A stretch of DNA of 64,000 nucleotides. Source: Roseobacter sp. SK209-2-6. Lineage in GTDB: Bacteria > Pseudomonadota > Alphaproteobacteria > Rhodobacterales > Rhodobacteraceae. The notes below the pieces were generated by a model. That model searched no databases. It saw only the letters and a list, made by a program, of their open reading frames with translations, and had not been told where the DNA came from. The DNA is taken from assembly GCF_000169455.1 (NCBI RefSeq), contig NZ_AAYC01000005.1:124001-188000 (forward strand), written 5' to 3'. The translations under genes were made by a program, and so were the position numbers. Shown here piece after piece: positions 17,489-26,816 of this stretch (positions are counted from its first letter, which is position 1; every line of letters starts with the position of its first letter).

Positions 17489-20400
17489 ATGCCTTTGGAT
17501 AAGGACGCTGTAAACGAGCTCAAGCAGAAGATTAAGCTGGCTCGTAACAAGGAACTGAACTTTGCACTGGCCCTCGGCAAAAAGCCCGAGGATTGCGCCA
17601 TCATGATGCATAAGGAACGCGGTGGCGATAAACTCCTTTTGAAAGTCAAAAAGGAGAATGGCGTTCAGCCACAGAAGTCCTGCTACGGCACGCTAAGTGT
17701 CGATGGTCAGCTTCTGAAGCTCATGTGCAAAAGTGACCCGCCAGCTGGTCTGGTCAAAAACTTCCGTGTTTTCTTTCGCGCCAATAGTATTCCGATCAAA
17801 CTGGCGGTCCTAACCCCCGGAGGCGAAGCTTTTGAGGGCGATGATGAGGGCGAGCAGGAAGGCCAGGCAGAGAGCCAAGCTCCCGACAGCGCTGCCCCCC
17901 CGCCGGAAGAGACCGCACCCGCTGCCGCATCCGGACCAGAAGAGGCAGAGGACCCTCTGGCCGCGATCAAAGCGCAGATCAAAGAGTTGAACGCTGGCAT
18001 AGCGAAGCTGGCAGGACCCGTAAAAGACAAGCTGGCCGAGGGCTTAAAAAAAGCCGCCGCGCTTGCCGCATCAGGCAAGATTGACAAGGCCGAAGCGCTG
18101 CTTGAGCAACTTTCGAATGCACTAAACAAAGCAGCGAGTATCCCAAGCGCGCCCCCTCCTCCGCCGCCCCCAGATGGGGGCCCGGATGGAAATCCAGCAG
18201 AAGAGGCCGGAGAGAAACCAGACCCCCTTGCAGAACGCTGGGAGGTCACCTCCTCGAAGGTGGCGCCGCATGTGGCCAAGACCCTGAAATCGGGCAAAGG
18301 TGACCCGGACAAAATTCGCGCTGTTTGGTCCTTTGCTCAGGGCAAAGCCGAGGCGGGTGATTACGCGGCCGCGTTAAAGGCCTTGGGGCCGCTTTCCAAT
18401 TTGCTTTCGCAAGCGGCGGAGGCCGAGAAAACTGCCGCTCAGGAAGAGGTCGATAAGGGAGACGATACGCGACAGAAACTCCAGGCTTGGGAAGCCACAA
18501 AGGCGCAGCTCGAGCCCAAGGTCATGGAGATTGTGAAGGCCAAGGACGCGCGCTCAACCAAGGTTGGCGCGGCCTGGGAGATGGCTCTTAAAGCAGCAAG
18601 CACTGGTGATTTTGACACCGCGAACAAGATTGTCGGGCGGTTGCGCTCCGCCCTAGGGCTTGATGAGGCTGCCCCTGCACCATCGGAAGGTGGCTCACCC
18701 CAGCAGAGCGAAGCCCCACAAGCGCAGGCAGGGGATGAGGCTGACAAGGCCGATGATGACAAACCTGCCTCTGACGACCCTGCACGCAACAAAGCCCTTG
18801 GTAAAATCGACAAGGTGAAGGGCGACCTCACCAGGGTTGAAGGGCTGATCGCGGCATTTGGAACGCCGCAACCAAAGGACTGGGAACTGCCCATCAAAAG
18901 CGCCGCAAAAATGCTGGCGATTGCCGAGGACAAAGAGGTCAAGGAGTTGGAGGCTGCCGCAACCGAAGCCGCAGCTCTTCTGGCAGAGTTGGAACCCAAG
19001 GTGAAACAGCTCACCCTGGACAAGGAGGCCTGGGAGAAACAGCACCCGCTGTTCGTGGCGCGCCTGGTTCCGATCCAGGCCCATGCAACCCATGATATCG
19101 ATCCGATCAAAGGCAAGCTCAAGGATCTGGAAGATGAGGTAAAAGCCGCAGAAGCAGATGCGGCAGGTTTCGACTTCAAAGGGGCCGCCGGGCGCATTGG
19201 CGCCTTTCTCTCGCTGGCGGATGTGGTTGAAGCCCTTGCGGATGGCTTTGCCCATTACCGAAAAATCCAGATGGACCGCATGAACTTGGTCACGCCGAAA
19301 CGTGCCATGGTCGCGGCGCGCGCGCCTGTCCAGGCAGCAATTGATGCGCTGATAGATACCTATGACAAAGGCGTTCAAAAGGCCGGAGAGGAGAAGTATC
19401 CCGAAGCCGTTGAAGAGATGAACAAGGTGCCGCAGTTGCACCAAAAGCTAGAGTTGCTGCTGGACCGGGCCAAGGCCGTGGATGGCGACCCTGCGGATGC
19501 GTCCGACACTGGCCTCATCGGAACCGTGCTGGACTACCTCAACGCTTTGAATGGCTTTCCCGATCCGGTCAAACTCTTGCTGAAGACGGGTATCGACAGG
19601 GTTCAGGCCGCCTATGACGCCTCTCTACCCGCAGCCGAAGCAGATGTCTTGAAGGCCAGCGAACGCCTGACACTGGCAAGGCGCGATGCGAATGATCTGT
19701 GGACCCGTGGACAGAAGGCCGAAGCCTATGTCGATCTCCGGGCGATCTTTGATGCCAAATTGCGCGATTTCAAAGCCCATGCCGGAAAGGAAGGCATTGA
19801 GGACGTGATTGAGCGGATGGAGAGTGACTCCACCAGTGCCGCATCCGATGCCATCCTGCGCAAATTCGACAGCGCCACGCGCCTCTTGCAATCCAGTCAG
19901 GCGGATTGGCCCAGCTATGAGGCACGGGCTGCGGATTATGTGGCCTATAAGACCAAGCGCGATGCGGTGAAAACCCGGCTGGAAGATCTGCGCAAGCTCC
20001 CCGAGGCCTCAACCGCAACGGATGAATTGGCCACTGCCGATGCACATCTGCGCCAGGCTGCCACGCTCGCAGCAACGCGGGACTATAAAAGTGCCTTAGA
20101 TAGTGCCAATGCAGCAGATGCCGCCGCGGATGTGGCCAAAAATCTGATCGACATGCGCACCGAAATGGCCAAGTTGAAAAAGGACGATGTGCTGGCTGCG
20201 GTCGACAAGGACGTTGTTGCGGCCTTCAAAAACTATGATGACCTGGCGAAATTTGTTGAAGGAAAGGACGACGGCACCTTTACCGCCCTGCGCGGGACTG
20301 CAGATGCTGAGGCTCAAAAAGGACGCGATGCCTCCGTTGGTCCGGATCCTGATCATGACAAAATCCGCGAGCATCTGGGCAATGCGATTTCGCAACTCGA

Positions 20401-23326
20401 AGCGGTCATCGACAGTATCGCCTGCAAAGCGGCCTTTACCACCCTGCGTGCGGCGATCAAGCCAGCAGTTGAAAATGAACTGCCCACGGGCAGCGCCGCC
20501 AATGACAATTGCCTGAGCACCGATTTGCCAATCATCACCGCCTTGCTAACCGCAGCAGATGATGCCGTGAAGGACCCCGGATTTGATTTTGGAACCGGTC
20601 TTGCCAAAGTGAATGAGGCCAATACCGAAGTACAGAAAGCGCGCAAAAAACTGGCGCTCTACAAAAAGGCCAAAAACCCGGTGCTTTGGCTGGCCTGGGC
20701 AAAAAATAGACTGGTCCTTGCGCGTGATGAAGCGCTCACCCATACCAATCCGATTGATGCAAAGGCGAGCCTTCAGGTCGAAATCGATCGCCTTACGGCG
20801 TTTGAGACAGCCTTCACCACCGATTGGGCTGCGGGCAAACATGCGGCGGCCACATCCAAGGTCACGGCGGATATGGACCGCGCAAAGGCCTATGAAAAGT
20901 ATCGTGCGGACTATGTAGAAACCATTCGGCAGCGTCAGGTTTGGATCATTGACCGCGAGGCACTGATTGCAGGCGACGCTTTGGTAGCGGCCGAACGACA
21001 AGAGGTTGCCGATGCCAAAGCTGCCATTGCAGGCCTGCTTGAAACCCGTTCCTACACCCCGGCGCAGAGCCTCTGTGCTAGTACCTATTTCGTCATCGAA
21101 CGTGGCAAGGATATGCTACAGGCGCGAACGGACTATGAGGTGAAGCGCGCAGCAGCGGAAGCCAAAGTGCAAGAGGCTGAGACTGCCGCAGGGAAGGTCC
21201 CCACAAATGCAGAGCTAGCGGCCGAAGCCGCCGCTTTGCGCAAGCGTTACAATGATGCCCATGCTGAAACAGCGGCAGACAAGCGCAGGTTTGATTTTGC
21301 CGGCACCGAAATGGAGACATTGACCAATAGCCTCTGTCAGCCGGTCATTGACCGTTGCACCGACTACGAAGCCTTTGAGGACAAACGCAAGGCATTTGCA
21401 GCGAAAATTCAGGAGGTGAAGGACCACGAGAATGCTGATCTGATCACCCCACTGATCGCCCGCCTGGATGGCAAATACGCCAACATGATGGATCTGGCGA
21501 GCAAAGGGCATATGAACCGGGCCAAGGCCCTGTTGGATGTCCTGCCGCAGGATTGTGAGGACGCTCTGGTCGCCGCCAAAAACAACGCGGCTCTGGATGG
21601 TATCGGCAAAGATCTGGAAACCATGGATGAGGACGACACCGATGCGATCAAAGCAGCGGTAGAGGCCCTGCGCGAAACCTTTGACAACCTGCGTTGGGAA
21701 AGTGAAGCGCAATATGCGCAGTCACATGATCTGGCAGAAAACCTGGTGGAAGCGGTTGAGGCCAAACTTGCCTCAGATCCGAAAGCGGCCAAGGCAGCCC
21801 TTCCGGAAGCCTTGCAAGCCTGCAAGGATCTACAGACAGAGATCGGCCACCATAAGCAATTGAGCGAATTGGCAACACGTGTCATTGCACGTATCACCTC
21901 TGTCACGGCTCCCTTTGAAAAATACGCCATCATCAAAGAAGATGCGGATGCTCTGAAAGCTGCCGTTACCGCGGCCCTGGAAGGTGCGCAGAGCGGCGGC
22001 GATCTGGATACCGCCAGTGCGGCCATCGAGGAGGTGATGAGCAAGCATCACGCCTTGATGATCATGGCAGCACGGCATGATCAGGTGATCAAAGATCGCG
22101 ACGCGCTGGAGGCGCAGCACAAAACGCTTTTGGGGAGCGAGTATCGATACGCTATTCGCGAGGACTTGGAGAAGCTTTCTGCACTGTTGGAGCAAGCCGC
22201 GGAAGCCGCGGAGAAGCGCGATCACGACACTGCCGAAAAACGCATCAAAACGGCCAAGGAAGTCGCCGTGGATGCGGTGGCAAAGAACAAGATGGCGGGC
22301 AATCAGGCACCGGATGCGGACAACATCAAATCCATCCTGGAGCGCCCCGACGGCGATGCACAGCTGGACGCCATGATCAAGGATCTGGACCCTTCGGTCC
22401 AACGCAAGGTGCTGCGCGTCGCATTTGAGGCGAAATATGGCTGCAAGTTGAACATCTATGTCGAAGCCAAGGATGAAGCAGCCGATCGCCACGACGCGGC
22501 CAATATCGTCGCTGACGGCAGCAAGAAAGGACCCAACATTCGACGCCTCTATGAGGTGATGTCGGTCTTGCCTGTAAATGACACCCGCGACAATGACTCG
22601 ATGAAGATCTTCGGTTACGAAGATGTCGAAACCCAGAAAGGATCTTATTACTCGGGCGGCGACGTCAAAGAAGTCGTGATGCGCGAGGGCAATGCCAATC
22701 TAAGCGACGTCTATGGCTTTGGGCGACCGCATGAGGTGGGCGATGTTGACGAAAATTGCAAACCGGCGGACGATGAGCAGGTCGATTTCTTCTCTTGGAA
22801 CACCCTGCATGAAGCAGGCCACGCGGTTGATGATCAACGCAACTTTATGGGGGGCGTCAAAGGCAATGCCTCCTACGGCGGCTGGCAAGAACACGGCATC
22901 AATGTCAAACCCATCGCTGATGCCATCGCCGGGCACTATAAATATGATCCGACCTATACGGCGGACTATATCCTTGGGACTGCTGACCCCGCCCTTCCCG
23001 AGTGCCCTGATACCGTCGAGCCCGAGGAATGGGAACGACGGCGCAGCAAGGTTCATGCCCATGTGGACATGGCCCGTGAAGGTAACAATCCATGGCAAAG
23101 CGCTGCAATCGCCGCAAAGCTGAATGTGGGTGGCCGGGTCTACCATGAGAGCTACAAAGACCCAAGTTATTGGTCCAGTTACGAGTTTGCAGCCCGCAAG
23201 CAGGCCATCACCGGCTATCAGTTCCGCGCTCCTGGCGAATGGTTCTCAGAGCTCTATGCAGCCTATCACAGCAAGAAGCTGAAAGATCAGCATCCTGCGG
23301 TGCAATGGCTCAAAGATCTGAAGTAA
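17489..23326 (+). CDS. Giant helical-repeat protein with C-terminal M34-type (anthrax lethal factor-like) zinc metallopeptidase domain
   Basis: 1945 residues from the ATG at 17489, which follows a G-rich binding site (17479-17484). There is no signal peptide or membrane segment. Residues about 1-112 form a compact domain I do not recognise; an acidic/Pro linker follows (about 113-160) and a second Pro tract near 220-240. About 245-1620 is Ala/Lys/Glu-rich helical sequence with a degenerate unit (Trp at 251 and 334; GD-Y/F-x-x-A at 291 and 374). The C-terminus holds TLHEAGHAVDD (H1774, E1775, H1778) and, about 140 residues on, Y1910-x6-E1917 in GEWFSELYAAYHS. Lethal factor (HEFGH, Y728, E735) and Pro-Pro endopeptidases (Y-x6-E) share this layout, so H1774, H1778 and E1917 should bind zinc with E1775 as base. 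A CpXC gene follows after 12 bp. Substrate, delivery and role are unknown; a toxin or conflict effector is my inference. Confidence 0.85.
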   Translation: MPLDKDAVNELKQKIKLARNKELNFALALGKKPEDCAIMMHKERGGDKLLLKVKKENGVQPQKSCYGTLSVDGQLLKLMCKSDPPAGLVKNFRVFFRANSIPIKLAVLTPGGEAFEGDDEGEQEGQAESQAPDSAAPPPEETAPAAASGPEEAEDPLAAIKAQIKELNAGIAKLAGPVKDKLAEGLKKAAALAASGKIDKAEALLEQLSNALNKAASIPSAPPPPPPPDGGPDGNPAEEAGEKPDPLAERWEVTSSKVAPHVAKTLKSGKGDPDKIRAVWSFAQGKAEAGDYAAALKALGPLSNLLSQAAEAEKTAAQEEVDKGDDTRQKLQAWEATKAQLEPKVMEIVKAKDARSTKVGAAWEMALKAASTGDFDTANKIVGRLRSALGLDEAAPAPSEGGSPQQSEAPQAQAGDEADKADDDKPASDDPARNKALGKIDKVKGDLTRVEGLIAAFGTPQPKDWELPIKSAAKMLAIAEDKEVKELEAAATEAAALLAELEPKVKQLTLDKEAWEKQHPLFVARLVPIQAHATHDIDPIKGKLKDLEDEVKAAEADAAGFDFKGAAGRIGAFLSLADVVEALADGFAHYRKIQMDRMNLVTPKRAMVAARAPVQAAIDALIDTYDKGVQKAGEEKYPEAVEEMNKVPQLHQKLELLLDRAKAVDGDPADASDTGLIGTVLDYLNALNGFPDPVKLLLKTGIDRVQAAYDASLPAAEADVLKASERLTLARRDANDLWTRGQKAEAYVDLRAIFDAKLRDFKAHAGKEGIEDVIERMESDSTSAASDAILRKFDSATRLLQSSQADWPSYEARAADYVAYKTKRDAVKTRLEDLRKLPEASTATDELATADAHLRQAATLAATRDYKSALDSANAADAAADVAKNLIDMRTEMAKLKKDDVLAAVDKDVVAAFKNYDDLAKFVEGKDDGTFTALRGTADAEAQKGRDASVGPDPDHDKIREHLGNAISQLEAVIDSIACKAAFTTLRAAIKPAVENELPTGSAANDNCLSTDLPIITALLTAADDAVKDPGFDFGTGLAKVNEANTEVQKARKKLALYKKAKNPVLWLAWAKNRLVLARDEALTHTNPIDAKASLQVEIDRLTAFETAFTTDWAAGKHAAATSKVTADMDRAKAYEKYRADYVETIRQRQVWIIDREALIAGDALVAAERQEVADAKAAIAGLLETRSYTPAQSLCASTYFVIERGKDMLQARTDYEVKRAAAEAKVQEAETAAGKVPTNAELAAEAAALRKRYNDAHAETAADKRRFDFAGTEMETLTNSLCQPVIDRCTDYEAFEDKRKAFAAKIQEVKDHENADLITPLIARLDGKYANMMDLASKGHMNRAKALLDVLPQDCEDALVAAKNNAALDGIGKDLETMDEDDTDAIKAAVEALRETFDNLRWESEAQYAQSHDLAENLVEAVEAKLASDPKAAKAALPEALQACKDLQTEIGHHKQLSELATRVIARITSVTAPFEKYAIIKEDADALKAAVTAALEGAQSGGDLDTASAAIEEVMSKHHALMIMAARHDQVIKDRDALEAQHKTLLGSEYRYAIREDLEKLSALLEQAAEAAEKRDHDTAEKRIKTAKEVAVDAVAKNKMAGNQAPDADNIKSILERPDGDAQLDAMIKDLDPSVQRKVLRVAFEAKYGCKLNIYVEAKDEAADRHDAANIVADGSKKGPNIRRLYEVMSVLPVNDTRDNDSMKIFGYEDVETQKGSYYSGGDVKEVVMREGNANLSDVYGFGRPHEVGDVDENCKPADDEQVDFFSWNTLHEAGHAVDDQRNFMGGVKGNASYGGWQEHGINVKPIADAIAGHYKYDPTYTADYILGTADPALPECPDTVEPEEWERRRSKVHAHVDMAREGNNPWQSAAIAAKLNVGGRVYHESYKDPSYWSSYEFAARKQAITGYQFRAPGEWFSELYAAYHSKKLKDQHPAVQWLKDLK

Positions 23327-23338
23327 GGGGGACCGATA

Positions 23339-24055
23339 ATGTCACTATTTGTGCAAATGAACCTGACATGCCCAAGCTGCAAAGCGGTCTTTACCTGCAA
23401 AGCCGTTGGCAGTGTCAATGCCGATCGACGGGCGGATCTGCGCGATGAGATTCTGGAAAACCGTTTCCAGATCATATCCTGCAGCGAATGCGAGCATGAG
23501 TTCCGATTGGAACCTGATTTCAACTATCTGGACGCTGGGCGTCACCAGTGGATTGCAGCACTCCCGGCGCGCCAATTGCGGGATCATGTGGAGATTGCTG
23601 CGGAAAAGCAGGCCGTTTTCGAAACCAGCTATGGCAGCCAGGCCCCCTCTGCCGCACAGAGCATCGGTAAGGCGCTGAAAACCCGCTTGGTTTTTGGTTG
23701 GCCTGCCATGCGCGAAAAGCTGATCCTGGAAGAATTGGGTTTTGACGACATCCTGATGGAGGTTGCAAAGCTGGATCTCTTGCGGATCCTGCCTTCGGCC
23801 CCGCTGCGCGAAGGTGTCGAACTACGGCTCACCGGCGCCAATGATGAATTTCTGGATTTCATCTGGGTCGAAGCCTCAAGCGAGGAGGTGCTGAACGGTT
23901 TTCAGGTCCCTCGTCGCCTCTATGATGAGATTGCGGCCAATCCAGAACCCTGGGTGCCGGTGCGCGCCATGTTGGCGGCAGGGATGTTCGTAGACATGCA
24001 GAAATTGTTTATGGGCGAAGGAGAGGTGCCAGCCGAAGATGATGCCGCAGCCTAG
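23339..24055 (+). CDS. CpXC-domain zinc-ribbon protein
   Basis: 238 residues; GGGGGA precedes the ATG at 23339, 12 bp after the giant peptidase gene, so the two are almost certainly cotranscribed. The N-terminal domain has CPSC (11-14) and CSEC (48-51) in the spacing of the CpXC family, a probable zinc ribbon of unknown function. Residues about 75-225 form a mostly helical region (KALKTRLVFGWPAMREKLI; EVAKLDLLRILPS) and the acidic tail ends EDDAAA. The position behind a peptidase toxin-like gene would suit an immunity, adaptor or substrate-handling protein, but nothing in the sequence proves that. Confidence 0.82.
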   Translation: MSLFVQMNLTCPSCKAVFTCKAVGSVNADRRADLRDEILENRFQIISCSECEHEFRLEPDFNYLDAGRHQWIAALPARQLRDHVEIAAEKQAVFETSYGSQAPSAAQSIGKALKTRLVFGWPAMREKLILEELGFDDILMEVAKLDLLRILPSAPLREGVELRLTGANDEFLDFIWVEASSEEVLNGFQVPRRLYDEIAANPEPWVPVRAMLAAGMFVDMQKLFMGEGEVPAEDDAAA

Positions 24056-24060
24056 TAAAG

Positions 24061-26430
24061 CTAGCTTGCGATATTCAGATGCTCGGCCTGGCTAGGGAAG
24101 AGCCGCGCAGTTGCCGCCCGCTCCGCAAGGGGCGGGCCATCATAATAGCCCTGCAGGTAATCTACCTTGCAGGCTTTGAGCAATTTGCGATGCTCATCGG
24201 TTTCGGCCCCCTCACCTGTCACGCGCATCCCCAGAGCATGCCCCAATTCGGCAATCGCAACCACAATTGCCCTTGTTTCCTGCGACTCTGGCAGTTTCGA
24301 TACAAAGGCGCTGTCGACCTTGATCTTGTCCACGGGGAACTTCTGCAAATAGCTGAGAGAGGAGTATCCCATGCCAAAGTCATCCAATGCGACCGTCACG
24401 CCCAACTCTTGCAGAGCCTGAATTTCCGTCAGCGCTGATTGGCCACTTGCCAGCACCACCGTTTCAGTAATCTCCGCTTCCACAGCCTCTGCCGGGCAAT
24501 TCGCCTCATATAGGCAATCATTGAGAAACTCATCCACCCTGGAGCCAAAAAGCTTGGGCGATAGATTGACCGCAACACGACCACGAAAGCCCATTTCATG
24601 CCATTTGGCCGTTGTCTTGAAGGCCTGCAGCAGCATCTGTCGTGTCAGCTCCCGGATAAGGCCGCTATCCTCGGCAATCGGAATGAACTCCGCCGGAGAG
24701 ACCGTCCCCAATTGCCGATGATGCCAGCGGGCCAATGTCTCAAAGCCAATGATCTCACCAGTCTTCAGGTCGGTTTGGATCTGGTAGACAGGGCGGATGT
24801 CTCCCTGCTCGATGGCATGGCGCAACTCTCTTTCCAGAAGCGCCTTGCGTTTGATTTCTGTTTCCAAATCTTCATGGAAAACCTCAACCGTGCCCCGACC
24901 TGCGCGTTTGGCCTCATAAAGTGCAAGATCCGCGCGCCGGATCCCTTCTGAGGGCTTTGAGTCCGGACCGGAAAGCGTGGCGATACCGGCACTCATCCCT
25001 GTGTGCAGGACCTGGCCATTAATTTCTTGCGGCTGAGACATCTCAATGACCAGGCGTTCTGCAATATTGGTCAATCGCTCCAGGCTGGAAGCGCCTTTGA
25101 CCAGGATGGCAAATTCATCCCCGCCCAAGCGTGCGGCCAAGACATAGGTACTGGCGCAGGCTTTGAACTTCTGCGCGACCACCTGCAGCAGAGCATCCCC
25201 TGCAGGATGGCCCAGGGTGTCATTGATCAGTTTGAAATGGTCAAGATCGGCCAAGAGGATCGAGACCTCTTCCGCTTCCTCCTGCAGCCAGCTTTGAAAG
25301 GTCTGTTCCATTAGGCGGCGGTTCGGCAGGCCTGTCAGGCTATCATGCTCAGCCAGGTATCGCGCCCATTCAGCCTGGCGGGCCTGATCACTATGATCCG
25401 AAGCCAGAAGCAATGTGCCAAGATACAGCCCATGTTCATCCCGAATTGGGCCACTGCGAACCAACAGGCTGAGGTCCTCTCCAGATTGGCTGTCGACAAT
25501 ATTCGCTTCAAAGGCAAAATTCTCTTTCCGCAGGACATGGCTTTCTGCTTTCTCTGCCAGCTCCGTTGTAAGCCAGGTGCGGAAATTCAACCGATACCCA
25601 GCGCGTGCATTGCCAAAGAATGCTTCTGCATTTGGGTTGCAGAACACCACTTGACCGTTTTCATCGGCAAGAAGGACAGCGTCACGGGTCGACTGCAGTG
25701 CTCTCAAAATGCGCTTATTCTCACGACGGGCGCTTTCGTCGCTTTCGGCGCGCAGTTCCGCCATTTCTATCTTGCCGAGGCGGAGCTGTTCCAGCGAGCG
25801 GGCAAGCATCCCCAGCTCATCGCGCCGATCCTGATCCGGCACCGGGCCATCCAGCTCATTGTCACGCAATGCTGCAACCGTTTTCGCCAAATCACTCAGC
25901 GGTCGGGAGAGGACCGAAACGACAAAAAAGGCGACACCAGAAAAGAGAAAGAGCGCGATCAAAGCAACCAGCAGAAGATGCTCCAGAGATTCCTTCAAAG
26001 GCCCGTTTATCGCACTCTCCGGTACAACAACCGTCACTTCCCCTAATTTCAGGTCTCCGTATGCGGGCGCTTGCCTGATTTCAGCACTGGCTTGCAGCGC
26101 CCCGGCCCCCATAGCAAAGCCCTCGTCGGTGCGTTCGACCAATACCTCGCCTTTTGCGTCTGTGACCATGACATGGGCAATGGATCCTTTGGCGAGAATC
26201 CCCTCGGCTATTTCCTCAATCCGTTGCTGGTCGAACATGCCTAATGGTAGCACCAAGGCCTCTGCACCCAGGTTCGCCGCCATTTCACTTTCACGCACCA
26301 AACCATCCAGGAACATTTGTTCGTGGTCGTGCGCTTCATGCGTGACCCGCAGGAATTCAAAAAGAACCAGCGGCAACAGGAGCCCTAGGTTCAAGCGGGT
26401 TCGAAAGGTGAGGGATCTGAGAAATCGCAT
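24061..26430 (-). CDS. Membrane-bound GGDEF/EAL bifunctional cyclic-di-GMP protein
   Basis: 789 residues from the ATG at 26430, chosen because it begins the first membrane segment; the frame runs open to 26586. TM1 is about 13-28, then comes a periplasmic sensor (about 30-150), TM2 (151-174), HAMP (about 174-228), PAS (about 240-350), GGDEF (intact GGDEF at 436-440) and EAL (about 540-775). The EAL motif reads ETL (564-566), but downstream residues such as DDFGMGYSSL and KVDSAFV are kept, so phosphodiesterase activity is likely. No RxxD inhibitory site precedes GGDEF. It makes or degrades cyclic-di-GMP, a signal for motility versus attachment. It converges on the CpXC gene (6 bp gap). Confidence 0.94.
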   Translation of the reverse strand: MRFLRSLTFRTRLNLGLLLPLVLFEFLRVTHEAHDHEQMFLDGLVRESEMAANLGAEALVLPLGMFDQQRIEEIAEGILAKGSIAHVMVTDAKGEVLVERTDEGFAMGAGALQASAEIRQAPAYGDLKLGEVTVVVPESAINGPLKESLEHLLLVALIALFLFSGVAFFVVSVLSRPLSDLAKTVAALRDNELDGPVPDQDRRDELGMLARSLEQLRLGKIEMAELRAESDESARRENKRILRALQSTRDAVLLADENGQVVFCNPNAEAFFGNARAGYRLNFRTWLTTELAEKAESHVLRKENFAFEANIVDSQSGEDLSLLVRSGPIRDEHGLYLGTLLLASDHSDQARQAEWARYLAEHDSLTGLPNRRLMEQTFQSWLQEEAEEVSILLADLDHFKLINDTLGHPAGDALLQVVAQKFKACASTYVLAARLGGDEFAILVKGASSLERLTNIAERLVIEMSQPQEINGQVLHTGMSAGIATLSGPDSKPSEGIRRADLALYEAKRAGRGTVEVFHEDLETEIKRKALLERELRHAIEQGDIRPVYQIQTDLKTGEIIGFETLARWHHRQLGTVSPAEFIPIAEDSGLIRELTRQMLLQAFKTTAKWHEMGFRGRVAVNLSPKLFGSRVDEFLNDCLYEANCPAEAVEAEITETVVLASGQSALTEIQALQELGVTVALDDFGMGYSSLSYLQKFPVDKIKVDSAFVSKLPESQETRAIVVAIAELGHALGMRVTGEGAETDEHRKLLKACKVDYLQGYYDGPPLAERAATARLFPSQAEHLNIAS

Positions 26431-26816
26431 ACTGTTCTTCAACACGTCCCCGGAGTGCTGAGGATGATTTCTCCTGCAACCGGCTTCAGTACATAGGTTT
26501 CCGTCCTGCTGCAAAGAGCAGAGGGAGAGAGAACAGAGGAAAGCAAAACAGGTCTTGCCAGGCGAAACCGTTTCATTGGAACACAACCTTTCTTCACAGC
26601 CGGCCCGCTCACCCTGACAAGAGAGTCTTAAATCAAGGTGTCTGGCGGGCAGCTTGCGCGGGCACAGTTGACGTCGAAGTCAGGTTTCTACTTCAATTTT
26701 TCCCGATATCACCACTTGACGCGAAATTCCGATGTCGCGTCGGGGCTCAGGCTTCTGGATGCTCAATTGGCCCAAAGAGATGCGCCCTTCACTGTCTTAG
26801 GCCTATACAGTGGGCT

